Below are positions 1-6,115 of a stretch of DNA of 8,028 nt, in pieces. The notes under the pieces are model-generated. The model saw nothing but the letters and a program-made list of their open reading frames with translations. It was not told the origin of the DNA and ran no database searches. This DNA comes from Nitrospiraceae bacterium. Lineage in GTDB: Bacteria > Nitrospirota > Nitrospiria > Nitrospirales > Nitrospiraceae. Every line of letters begins with the position of its first letter. Positions within the stretch are counted from its first letter, which is position 1. Where the stretch lies: positions 1 to 8,028 of the forward strand of contig JAABQN010000084.1 of the NCBI GenBank assembly GCA_011391455.1, given 5' to 3'. The position numbers were made by a program, and so were the translations under genes.

Positions 1-101
1 TAGATGCAGGGAAACCGGCAGAACTGAAGATATGTGAAGGCTTGCTCTGCATTGCCGAATCTGCGAATGCGGCAGAATCGCTAATGAAGAATGCGGGCTA
101 A
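1..101 (+). CDS. C-terminal end of an unidentified protein (5' truncated)
   Basis: An open frame runs from the window edge to a TAA at 99-101 and gives about 32 residues, beginning DAGKPAELKICEG and ending SLMKNAG. The composition is Ala-, Glu- and Leu-rich and looks like one or two amphipathic helices, as expected at the C-terminus of a helical protein, perhaps a TPR-like repeat. No family can be named from so short a tail. Its stop overlaps the stop of the minus-strand Trm112-like gene (98-101), so the two genes are convergent with no room for a terminator between them. That it is real coding sequence is inferred from the uninterrupted frame and plausible composition; it could be chance over such a length. 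Confidence 0.5.
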   Translation, partial: DAGKPAELKICEGLLCIAESANAAESLMKNAG

Positions 102-388
102 ATCATTCCTTCCAGGGGGATGCCTTCTTCGATAAGCATGACAGGAATGTCTTCGCGAATAGGATACAGGATCTTGCGGTCGCCTCTGATCAAGCCTCCA
201 TCGAGGGGTTCGGTGACCGGCTTATTCGCCCTGTTTTTCAGTTGCCCACTGATCACCGCCTCATTTAACTTGTCAATCAGGGCATTCTCAGCCAAATGCA
301 CTTCCTGTTTCGTGTCGGGGCAACAGAGAATGGCGAGAAGATCCTTGTCGAGATTGACCGGACGCCTTGCTTCCGTACGTTCTGTCAT
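98..388 (-). CDS. Trm112-like (UPF0434/DUF343 family) protein with an altered zinc-ribbon motif
   Basis: This encodes 96 residues. Residues 15-24 (KDLLAILCCP) match the N-terminal 'LLxILxCPxC' signature of the Trm112 family, and residues 73-87 (KILYPIREDIPVMLI) match its C-terminal 'YPIRDGIPVML' signature. In eukaryotes and archaea Trm112 is the zinc-binding activator of tRNA, rRNA and release-factor methyltransferases; the bacterial versions are small and mostly uncharacterised. Two things are unusual. The CPxC pair is replaced by C22-C23-P24-D25-T26, so the second cysteine is lost. About 35-40 residues separate the two signatures, making the protein longer than the usual ~60 residues. The ATG at 388 was chosen because GAGGGG lies just upstream on the minus strand; the frame stays open to a TTG at 457, but that codon lies in the probable promoter. 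The family call is firm; the partner is unknown. Confidence 0.85.
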   Translation of the reverse strand: MTERTEARRPVNLDKDLLAILCCPDTKQEVHLAENALIDKLNEAVISGQLKNRANKPVTEPLDGGLIRGDRKILYPIREDIPVMLIEEGIPLEGMI

Positions 389-427
389 AAAGCCCCTCCC
401 TGTGAACCGGACCGACATGACATGGCA

Positions 428-457
428 AGAATAGAGCACAGATACCGATGAGATCAA
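428..457 (-). promoter_or_regulatory. Candidate sigma-70-type promoter of the Trm112-like gene
   Basis: On the minus strand, TTGATC (452-457) and TATTCT (428-433) are separated by 18 bp, each matching its consensus hexamer at four of six bases. Transcription would start near 420, giving a leader of about 30 nt that includes the GAGGGG ribosome binding site. Seen by eye only. Confidence 0.4.
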
Positions 458-493
458 GCCCCGCGCGCAGACACTATTTCGGTTAGCGGCTTC

Positions 494-502
494 TGCTACA
501 CT
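494..502 (+). promoter_or_regulatory. Candidate extended -10 promoter for the DUF502 operon
   Basis: TGCTACACT (494-502) has the TGn extension followed by a four-of-six -10 hexamer. No good -35 lies 16-18 bp upstream, which extended -10 promoters can tolerate. Transcription would start near 509, leaving about 30 nt of leader with AAGGAAG at 523-529 as ribosome binding site, nine bases before the ATG at 539. The assignment is weak. Confidence 0.3.
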
Positions 503-538
503 AGCCGCGCTTGATCATAGAGAAGGAAGCAAGCGGCG

Positions 539-1153
539 ATGTCAAAGAATCTGTGGAAGTACTTCTTGGCCGGATTGTTGGCCCTTGTGCCGGCCTGGGC
601 CACATTTTTGATCCTTTCCACGCTTTTTCATGCCTTCACCGAATTAATCCATGACTTATCGGGGAATATTGGAGCCCGGCAAAGGCCAGGACTCAGCCTC
701 TTTCTGTTGCTACTCCTTGTTGTTATTGTCGGCGCGATTGCCACCCATGTAATCGGACGTCGCATCATCACCCAAACAGAACGGTGGATCCAGCGGATCC
801 CACTGGTCAGCAGTGTTTACATCACCCTGAAAGGGATGACCGATCTTCTTAATTTCCGTTCTCGCTTCGGACGCAGCGCCGTGGTGGCCTTCCCATTCCC
901 TCGCGACGGTCTCTGGGCGATCGGTTTTGTGATGGGGACCGCACCGACCGCGCTGCAAATCACACCGGCAAGTCTACTCATGGTCTTTGTGCCCACAGCC
1001 ATCCACCCCTTCACCGGATTACTTGCGTTTGTTCCCGAGTCACAATTACGCCCGATCAATCTGTTGCCGGAAGAGGCCATCAAGATGGAGTTTACCGCTG
1101 GTTTGTATAAGCCGGGAAACGGATGGTTACAATCTCCCAAGTCAATCGAATGA
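539..1153 (+). CDS. DUF502 family integral membrane protein
   Basis: This encodes 204 residues, the usual length for the DUF502 family, whose molecular role is not known. Two strongly hydrophobic segments are visible, about residues 8-30 and 51-73, the second ending in a positively charged GRR that suggests a cytoplasmic face. The family's conserved blocks follow in order: RIPLVSSVYITLKG (about 86-99), a segment VAFPFPRDGLWAIGFVMG after residue 110, and VFVPTAIHPFTGLLAFVP. The soluble C-terminal part carries most of the conservation, so the protein is probably a membrane-anchored domain rather than a transporter. It heads a plus-strand run, and its TGA overlaps the ATG of the GNAT gene (ATGA), which indicates translational coupling. 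The family call is confident; function cannot be stated. Confidence 0.88.
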   Translation: MSKNLWKYFLAGLLALVPAWATFLILSTLFHAFTELIHDLSGNIGARQRPGLSLFLLLLLVVIVGAIATHVIGRRIITQTERWIQRIPLVSSVYITLKGMTDLLNFRSRFGRSAVVAFPFPRDGLWAIGFVMGTAPTALQITPASLLMVFVPTAIHPFTGLLAFVPESQLRPINLLPEEAIKMEFTAGLYKPGNGWLQSPKSIE

Positions 1154-1680
1154 GCGCCATGCCAAGCCTCGACCACCTGAATGTCCGACTCGCTAAACCG
1201 GAAGATGCGGCGACAATTGCGTCGTTCAGTGCAGCCATGGCTCTTGAAACAGAAGGCCGCCGCCTCGATTTTGACCGTCTGCACGAGGGAACCCGTGCCA
1301 TCCTTAATTCTCCTGAACATGGCTTTTTCATGGTTGCCGAGGTGAAGCAGGCCGACGATAGCCAACTGTTGGGGCAGTTGATGATCACCTATGAATGGAG
1401 TGATTGGCGGAACGGCGTATTCTGGTGGATACAGAGTGTGTATGTCGACCCCGTTTGGCGTCGCCAGAACGTCTTTCGCCGGATGAATGAAGCCGTGATG
1501 GCCACTGCCAAGACAAGCCCGAATGTCTGCGGAGTTCGTCTGTACGTCGAAGAGAACAACAGCGTCGCGCAAGCCGTGTACCGTAAATTGGGACTCACTC
1601 CGTCCTCCTATGCCATATTTGAAACCGATTTTGTTCTGGCACGCACAAAGGGTTTAGAAGATCGTCCAAACGAAGCTTAG
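1150..1680 (+). CDS. GNAT family N-acetyltransferase
   Basis: This encodes 176 residues with a single GNAT fold, transferring an acyl group from acetyl-CoA to an amine of unknown identity. The opening NVRLAKPEDAATIASF (residues 11-26) is the usual first strand and helix. Motif A is QSVYVDPVWRRQNVFRRM (95-112), the pyrophosphate-binding turn, where the normal R/QxxGxG/A reads R-R-Q-N-V-F, so the first glycine is an asparagine. Motif B, LYVEENNSVAQAVYRKLG (131-148), is canonical. The ATG at 1150 was chosen because it overlaps the preceding stop as ATGA; no strong ribosome binding site precedes it, which fits coupling. ATGs at 1123 and 1159 in the same frame are alternatives. The substrate cannot be predicted from sequence or neighbours. 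Confidence 0.85.
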   Translation: MSAMPSLDHLNVRLAKPEDAATIASFSAAMALETEGRRLDFDRLHEGTRAILNSPEHGFFMVAEVKQADDSQLLGQLMITYEWSDWRNGVFWWIQSVYVDPVWRRQNVFRRMNEAVMATAKTSPNVCGVRLYVEENNSVAQAVYRKLGLTPSSYAIFETDFVLARTKGLEDRPNEA

Positions 1681-1681
1681 C

Positions 1682-1689
1682 AAAAGGAG
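1682..1689 (+). promoter_or_regulatory. Ribosome binding site of the first lipoprotein gene
   Basis: AAAAGGAG sits five bases before the ATG at 1695 and fixes that start. It is much stronger than the sites ahead of the GNAT gene and the second lipoprotein gene, suggesting the first lipoprotein is made in higher amount from the same transcript. Confidence 0.7.
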
Positions 1690-1694
1690 TCATC

Positions 1695-2087
1695 ATGTTA
1701 TTCTTCAAGCCGCTGGCCGGCATTATCATTGTCTTGACCTTGGCCCTGCTTCAGGGCTGTGTGGTGACCAGGGGAACGGTCGGCGAGCCGATTCAAGAAG
1801 AAGCCGTCTCGGCTATCAAGAAAGGCAAAACGACCATGGCGGAAGTTGTCTCCTCGATCGGTGCGCCGGATCGGATTGTCAGAGGCAACGATCGAGAGAT
1901 CTTTCACTACTATTACTATGACGGGAAATCACCGGCTATGATGCTCATATTGCTGAACTTCATCCGAATGGATGTCAAGAGCGACAATCTCTATGTATTT
2001 TTCAACAGGGAGGGGATAGCTGAAGAAGTGGTCTATGGCAAACGCACCGGTCGCACAGAATTCAGACTGTGGCCATTCGGTGACTAA
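1695..2087 (+). CDS. Small BamE/SmpA-like lipoprotein (tandem copy 1)
   Basis: This encodes 130 residues. A charged start (MLFFK), a hydrophobic stretch (7-19) and the lipobox L19-Q20-G21-C22 show a signal-peptidase-II lipoprotein; the residue after the cysteine is valine, so outer-membrane anchoring is likely by the Asp+2 rule if that rule holds here. Residues 41-59 (IKKGKTTMAEVVSSIGAPD) match the 'I..GkTt..eV...lG.Pd' helix seen in SmpA/OmlA/BamE-type domains. A Tyr-rich strand (HYYYYDG, 71-77) and a 'LYVFFNREGIAEEVVYG' strand pair follow, again typical of that fold. The C-terminus, LWPFGD, closely resembles the end of the next gene's product. In known systems BamE supports outer-membrane protein assembly, but this protein shares the fold rather than clear identity, so its role remains open. 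Confidence 0.75.
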   Translation: MLFFKPLAGIIIVLTLALLQGCVVTRGTVGEPIQEEAVSAIKKGKTTMAEVVSSIGAPDRIVRGNDREIFHYYYYDGKSPAMMLILLNFIRMDVKSDNLYVFFNREGIAEEVVYGKRTGRTEFRLWPFGD

Positions 2088-2517
2088 CTTGGCGTCGTAT
2101 TTTCACTCGATCAAATTGGTCGTTGGTGCGCTCTGCGTCATTTTTCTCTGCGCTGGATGTAGTGTCCGCCGAGCCACGCTCAACGACGTCCTGACTCCGG
2201 AACAGGTCAGCTTTATTCGCGTCGGACAGACGACAATACGAGAATTAGCCGATCACATCGGAGCCCCAGATGAGGTGACCGAATCTGATTTCGGGGTTGT
2301 GGCCCTCTATTATTGGAGCGATACCAAATCTGCGGGTCTGGACTTCGGTGCCATCGGTCGCCTATTCTTACCCTACTCCCCGACGATAAGACTGAACAAG
2401 ATCGGAGTTACACCTGAACAACTCCAAGTGGTATTCGATCCTCGGTGGACCGTGCGAGCCTACGGGTTTTCTCGAAAATCCACAGATGAGCCCGTCATTT
2501 GGTTCTGGCCGTTCTAG
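2080..2517 (+). CDS. Small BamE/SmpA-like lipoprotein (tandem copy 2)
   Basis: From the GTG at 2080 this encodes 145 residues. A hydrophobic stretch ends in L-C-A-G-C with the acceptor cysteine at residue 27; the cysteine at -3 is outside the usual lipobox set, so processing is likely but not certain. Residues 46-64 (IRVGQTTIRELADHIGAPD) align with the same block of the upstream lipoprotein. The Tyr-rich strand is present as VVALYYWSD, and the protein ends in WFWPF, echoing WPFGD. These shared landmarks suggest tandem duplication with strong divergence. The start is uncertain: the frame is open to an ATG at 2035 deep inside the previous gene, while GTG 2080 and TTG 2089 give sensible signal peptides; none has a good ribosome binding site. 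GTG 2080 overlaps the upstream stop by eight bases. Confidence 0.7.
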   Translation: MTNLASYFHSIKLVVGALCVIFLCAGCSVRRATLNDVLTPEQVSFIRVGQTTIRELADHIGAPDEVTESDFGVVALYYWSDTKSAGLDFGAIGRLFLPYSPTIRLNKIGVTPEQLQVVFDPRWTVRAYGFSRKSTDEPVIWFWPF

Positions 2518-2538
2518 GTCACTGCATCACATCGCGAA

Positions 2539-2567
2539 TTGCCGGACGTCCAAGCACCAGCTATAAT
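2539..2567 (+). promoter_or_regulatory. Sigma-70-type promoter of the LOG gene, apparently leaderless
   Basis: TTGCCG (2539-2544), a 17-bp spacer and a perfect TATAAT (2562-2567) form the best promoter in the window. Transcription should start six to eight bases after the -10, at about 2574-2575. The ATG of the LOG gene is at 2575 and no Shine-Dalgarno sequence precedes it. The mRNA would therefore begin at or within a base or two of the start codon. It separates the lipoprotein run from the downstream LOG-nuclease-peptidase run. Confidence 0.65.
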
Positions 2568-2574
2568 TGCCCGC

Positions 2575-3423
2575 ATGATTCGCCCACCTAATTCAGACTC
2601 CTTCACCCCCGCAGCAGAATCCCCCTCCTATATCCCCGCCGACAAGGACACAGAGTTTCTCCAGCGGGAAGAACTCCGCCCTATCCGCATCGGCCTCGAA
2701 CTTCTCAAGCCCGAACTGATTCAGAATGAAGAAGGTATCCGGTCGACCATCGTCGTGTTCGGCAGTGCGAGGTTACAAGAATCGGACGCCGCGAAGCATG
2801 CGCTCCACATGGCCGAAACGGAGGCCGCTCAAACCCCTCACGATCCAACGCACCGGCAAAAGGTGGCGATCGCGCGACGACAACTCGCTCTCTCGAAGTA
2901 CTATGACGTGGCGCGTGAGTTCGGACGGCTGGTTTCATCGACCTGCCAAATCGACGGTCGTTGCGATTATGTGATTGTCACCGGCGGAGGGCCTGGCATT
3001 ATGGAAGCGGCAAACCGTGGAGCCGCAGATGTTGGAGCGAAATCGATCGGTCTGAACATCACCTTGCCGCACGAACAACACCCAAACCCCTATATCACAC
3101 CGAAACTCAGTTTTCAGTTTCGCTATTTCGCCATCAGAAAAATGCACTTCTTAATCCGTGCCAAGGCGCTGGTCGCCTTTCCTGGAGGATTCGGCACACT
3201 CGATGAGCTGTTCGAGACGCTGACGCTTCTCCAGACAGGGAAGACCGAAAATGTCATGGTCGTGCTGGTTGGACGGGACTTTTGGGAGCGCCTGATCAAC
3301 TGGCAATGGCTTGTCGAGAATGGACTCATTGCCCAACGGGACCTTCAACTGTTCCACTATGCTGAGACGGCTCAGGAAGCCTGGGATCTGATCAGCCGCC
3401 ACAATGGAGTACCGTCATCATGA
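2575..3423 (+). CDS. LOG family protein (putative nucleotide 5'-monophosphate phosphoribohydrolase)
   Basis: This encodes 282 residues. The two signatures of the LOG/TIGR00730 lysine-decarboxylase-like fold are intact: GGGPGIMEAAN (137-147) and PGGFGTLDE (203-211), which form the phosphate/ribose pocket and carry the catalytic glutamate. Characterised members remove the base from cytokinin ribotides or related AMP derivatives; in bacteria outside plant contexts the substrate is usually a purine nucleotide or unknown. The protein is longer than the ~190-residue plant-type LOG, with about 50 N-terminal residues before the first strand (STIVVFGSAR) and a charged helical insertion after it, matching the long bacterial subgroup. 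ATG 2575 was chosen over TTG 2539, which is the -35 hexamer of the promoter. Its TGA overlaps the next ATG, so it is coupled to the nuclease gene. The family is certain; the substrate is not. Confidence 0.88.
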   Translation: MIRPPNSDSFTPAAESPSYIPADKDTEFLQREELRPIRIGLELLKPELIQNEEGIRSTIVVFGSARLQESDAAKHALHMAETEAAQTPHDPTHRQKVAIARRQLALSKYYDVAREFGRLVSSTCQIDGRCDYVIVTGGGPGIMEAANRGAADVGAKSIGLNITLPHEQHPNPYITPKLSFQFRYFAIRKMHFLIRAKALVAFPGGFGTLDELFETLTLLQTGKTENVMVVLVGRDFWERLINWQWLVENGLIAQRDLQLFHYAETAQEAWDLISRHNGVPSS

Positions 3424-4817
3424 AAGTCTCGTTCCATGGGGCCGCGCGATCAGTGACGGGAAGCCGCCACATGCTTGAGATGCCGGGTTTCCGGCTATTG
3501 CTTGATTGTGGACTATTTCAAGGACGCCGAGACGAAGCCCATCGGCAGAATCGAAATTTCGGGTTCGACCCCAAGTCGCTCAATGCGGTCTTACTCTCCC
3601 ATGCTCATATCGACCACTCCGGCGCCTTACCGGTACTCCCGAAGCACGGTTTCTCCGGAAAAACATACCTCACCAGAGCCACCGCGGATTTGACGGAGCT
3701 TATGCTCGAGGACTCGGCGCGAGTACAGGTGAGTGACTGCAGCTACGTCAACAAGAAGGAGCAGCGGAAGGGGAAGGCCTGTGCCCTGCCACTCTACAAT
3801 ATCGATGACGTTCGTAAGCTCGTCCGACGATTCGAGGGTGTGCGATACGGGGACATGCTCAAGATTGCCCCGCGCGTCGCGGCATCCTTTCACGACGCCG
3901 GCCATATCCTGGGATCAGCGGCCATTCGGGTGAAATACACGGCTCGCGGCAATACCACCACCGTGCTCTTCAGCGGAGATCTTGGCCGTTCCAACATGCC
4001 CATTCTTCGGGACCCTGAGACACCGCCGCCCTGCGACCTGTTGATCCTTGAGTCAACCTATGGTGATCGCCTGCACGAATCCGACCGAGCGATCATGAAA
4101 CAGCAGGCGCTGGACCTCCTCACTCATGCCAAAACCCACAAGAGCAAGATTATCGTTCCCGCGTTCGCCGTCGGACGTACTCAGGAACTAGTCATGCGGA
4201 TCAAAGAACTCGTCGGCGAGGGGCGCCTTGATCCCATCCCGATCTATATCGATTCCCCGTTGGCCTCACGAGCCACGGAGGTCTTTCGCCGCCACCCGGA
4301 ATGCTACGATGGAGAAACCACCCGCACCTTCACATCCTCCGGCGACCTCTTCGCCTCACGCTATATCCATTTTGTCTCTTCGCCTGAAGATAGCAAGCGC
4401 CTGAACAGCATGAAGGGGCCCTGCGTTATTATCTCCGCCTCCGGGATGTGTGAAGGCGGCCGTGTCGTGCATCATCTCAAACATGCGATTCGAGACGAAG
4501 CGAACGTGATTGTATTCGTAGGCTTTCAAGCTGAGCATACCCTCGGGCGCAAGCTTGTCGAAGGGTGGGATGTCGTGCCTATTTTTGGCGTGCCCACTCC
4601 GCGCCGGGCGCAGATCGTCAAGCTGAACGGGCTCTCTGCCCATGCAGACCGTCAGGACCTCTTGGCCTATGTGCGCGCAATCAAGCCGAGCCCGAGTAAG
4701 ATTTTTCTCGTCCATGGTGAAGAAAAGCAGTCCCTCTCACTGGCCGCTGCCATTCAGGCTGAACACCCAAAGATTGAAGTCACTGTTCCTCATGTCGGAT
4801 CCATCCATGAGGTCTAA
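3420..4817 (+). CDS. Metallo-beta-lactamase/beta-CASP RNA-processing nuclease
   Basis: This encodes 465 residues and resembles bacterial CPSF73-like ribonucleases such as Thermus TTHA0252. The zinc ligands are all visible: H61-A-H63-I-D65-H66 (motif 2), H158 in HDAGH (motif 3) and D187 in FSGDLG (motif 4). The beta-CASP cap then supplies LESTYGD, the SASGMCEGGRVVHHL block (339-353) and SAHAD (406-410), whose histidine is the last metal-site residue. No KH or Zn-ribbon extension is present, unlike archaeal homologues. The expected activity is zinc-dependent endo- and/or 5'-3' exonucleolytic cleavage of RNA in the cytoplasm. The gene starts inside the LOG stop (ATGA), with GGAG at 3406-3409 about ten bases upstream. 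It overlaps the peptidase gene by 11 bp. All catalytic residues are intact, so activity is likely; the RNA targets are unknown. Confidence 0.92.
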   Translation: MKVSFHGAARSVTGSRHMLEMPGFRLLLDCGLFQGRRDEAHRQNRNFGFDPKSLNAVLLSHAHIDHSGALPVLPKHGFSGKTYLTRATADLTELMLEDSARVQVSDCSYVNKKEQRKGKACALPLYNIDDVRKLVRRFEGVRYGDMLKIAPRVAASFHDAGHILGSAAIRVKYTARGNTTTVLFSGDLGRSNMPILRDPETPPPCDLLILESTYGDRLHESDRAIMKQQALDLLTHAKTHKSKIIVPAFAVGRTQELVMRIKELVGEGRLDPIPIYIDSPLASRATEVFRRHPECYDGETTRTFTSSGDLFASRYIHFVSSPEDSKRLNSMKGPCVIISASGMCEGGRVVHHLKHAIRDEANVIVFVGFQAEHTLGRKLVEGWDVVPIFGVPTPRRAQIVKLNGLSAHADRQDLLAYVRAIKPSPSKIFLVHGEEKQSLSLAAAIQAEHPKIEVTVPHVGSIHEV

Positions 4818-6012
4818 CGGAAATACCAGCCTGACAATCCCGCTGCTGATCCTGGCTATCGGGATCTGCTCAGCCCCGCTCGTTTCTGCCCAAACCAGCG
4901 AGCCGGGAGAACCTCGATTGCGATCTCGCGCTCTTGGCATCGTCGTCGGCTCCTATACCCCGGGACCATTCAACGCGATTACCGACGTGGCCGGCGTCAC
5001 CGTGGGCCAGACCACTCTCGTCTCTGGCGACGGGCCGCTCAAGCCCGGGCTCGGCCCGGTGCGAACCGGTGTGACGGTCGTCATCCCCCGCGCTGATGTG
5101 TGGCACAAGAAAGTGCCGGCCGGGTCGTTTGTTCTCAACGGTACTGGTGAGATGACCGGACTTGCCTGGATAAGCGAATCGGGCCTTCTCGAGTACCCGA
5201 TCGCCCTCACAAATACGTTGAATGTGCCACGAGTGGCCAATGGGGTCATGAGCTGGATGATCGCGCGCTATCCGGAGATCGGCATTAGCGACGATACCCT
5301 GACGCCAGTGGTTGCCGAATGCGACGATGGGCGGCTCAACGACATACAAGGGCGGCATGTTTCGGAAGCGGATGTGGTGCGGGCGCTCGACAGCGCCTCC
5401 TCCGGGGTCGTGCAGGAAGGGACTGTCGGTGCAGGGACAGGGATGGTGTCCTACGGTTTCAAGGGTGGGATCGGTACTTCGTCACGGCGATTACCAGAAA
5501 CTGAAGGTGGGTATACGATCGGCGTGCTCGTGAATGCCAACCATGGGCGACGGCCTGAGCTCATCGTGGGCGGCATGCCGGTTGGCCGGCTCTATGAGGC
5601 TGTTCCTCCCGTCGCGCAGGCCCTTTCACCCGGGCAAAGCGAAGGCTCCATCATTGTCATCGTTGCCACCGATGCTCCCCTCGACAGCCGACAGCTTACG
5701 CGGTTGGCTAAACGTGCTGCGCTGGGACTGGCGCGCACAGGCTCCACCGCGCGCCACGGCAGTGGCGACTTCATGTTGGCCTTCTCCACTGCGAACATTA
5801 TTCCGCATTACCCGAAAGAGCCGACGTTTCAACAACTACACCTCGCCGACACACATTTGAACCCGTTGATCACAGCGACGGTTGAAGCGACTGAGGAGGC
5901 GATTTTCAACGCGCTGACGATGGCCACCACCGTCGTGGGACGCGACGGCCACCGCGCCGAGGCCATCTCCCTCACCAGACTCCGTGCCATGCTTGATCAC
6001 CAAGTTAAGTAA
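4807..6012 (+). CDS. Secreted P1 family (S58, DmpA-like) aminopeptidase, self-cleaving
   Basis: This encodes 401 residues. The first 29 form a signal peptide: a polar start, a hydrophobic core (IPLLILAIGICSAPL) and a probable cleavage after VSA, so the enzyme is exported. The rest matches DmpA and related N-terminal nucleophile peptidases: TDVAGVTVGQ near the start, VGAGTGM followed by YGFKGGIGTSSR (216-227), VNANHG (242-247), and EGSIIVIVATDAPL (279-292). By analogy with DmpA, the precursor should cut itself between G280 and S281, giving an alpha subunit of about 250 residues and a beta subunit of 121 with S281 as N-terminal nucleophile. DmpA releases N-terminal D- or L-residues from peptides; some relatives act on beta-peptides. 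ATG 4807 gives the clean signal peptide; ATG 4792 is possible, and the frame runs open to 4642 inside the nuclease gene. No good ribosome binding site is seen, so coupling is likely. Confidence 0.88.
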   Translation: MRSNGNTSLTIPLLILAIGICSAPLVSAQTSEPGEPRLRSRALGIVVGSYTPGPFNAITDVAGVTVGQTTLVSGDGPLKPGLGPVRTGVTVVIPRADVWHKKVPAGSFVLNGTGEMTGLAWISESGLLEYPIALTNTLNVPRVANGVMSWMIARYPEIGISDDTLTPVVAECDDGRLNDIQGRHVSEADVVRALDSASSGVVQEGTVGAGTGMVSYGFKGGIGTSSRRLPETEGGYTIGVLVNANHGRRPELIVGGMPVGRLYEAVPPVAQALSPGQSEGSIIVIVATDAPLDSRQLTRLAKRAALGLARTGSTARHGSGDFMLAFSTANIIPHYPKEPTFQQLHLADTHLNPLITATVEATEEAIFNALTMATTVVGRDGHRAEAISLTRLRAMLDHQVK

Positions 6013-6054
6013 CTGTGAAGAATCGGCATCCTTCGGACTAGAGGGTGCCCTCAC

Positions 6055-6084
6055 TTGCATTTCCCTCTCGTGGCTCGCTATCCT
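6055..6084 (+). promoter_or_regulatory. Weak candidate promoter for the 75-residue gene
   Basis: TTGCAT (6055-6060) and TATCCT (6079-6084) are separated by 18 bp, each a partial match to consensus. Transcription would start near 6091, giving a leader of about 25 nt. The surrounding 6061-6105 is pyrimidine-rich with repeated CTCTCG. The gene may instead be read from the upstream operon. Confidence 0.3.
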
Positions 6085-6115
6085 CTCGCGACTCTCTTGT
6101 ATCCGGAGGATAAGC

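Noticed and set aside
817..1572. A 251-codon open frame on the minus strand across the DUF502 and GNAT genes
   Set aside because: It lies antisense to two genes with clear family signatures, has no recognisable motif and no ribosome binding site; it is a by-product of codon bias.
2539..2574. TTG at 2539 as start of the LOG protein
   Set aside because: It is the -35 hexamer of a good promoter, so it would be upstream of the transcript start; the extra residues resemble nothing in the family.
4642..4806. An upstream start of the P1 peptidase at 4642
   Set aside because: It would overlap the nuclease gene by about 175 bp and hide the signal peptide, which only makes sense from 4807 (or 4792).
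5984..6115. An upstream start of the 75-residue protein at 5984
   Set aside because: The extension overlaps the peptidase gene and reads as non-conserved sequence; the strong GGAGGA sits before the ATG at 6116.
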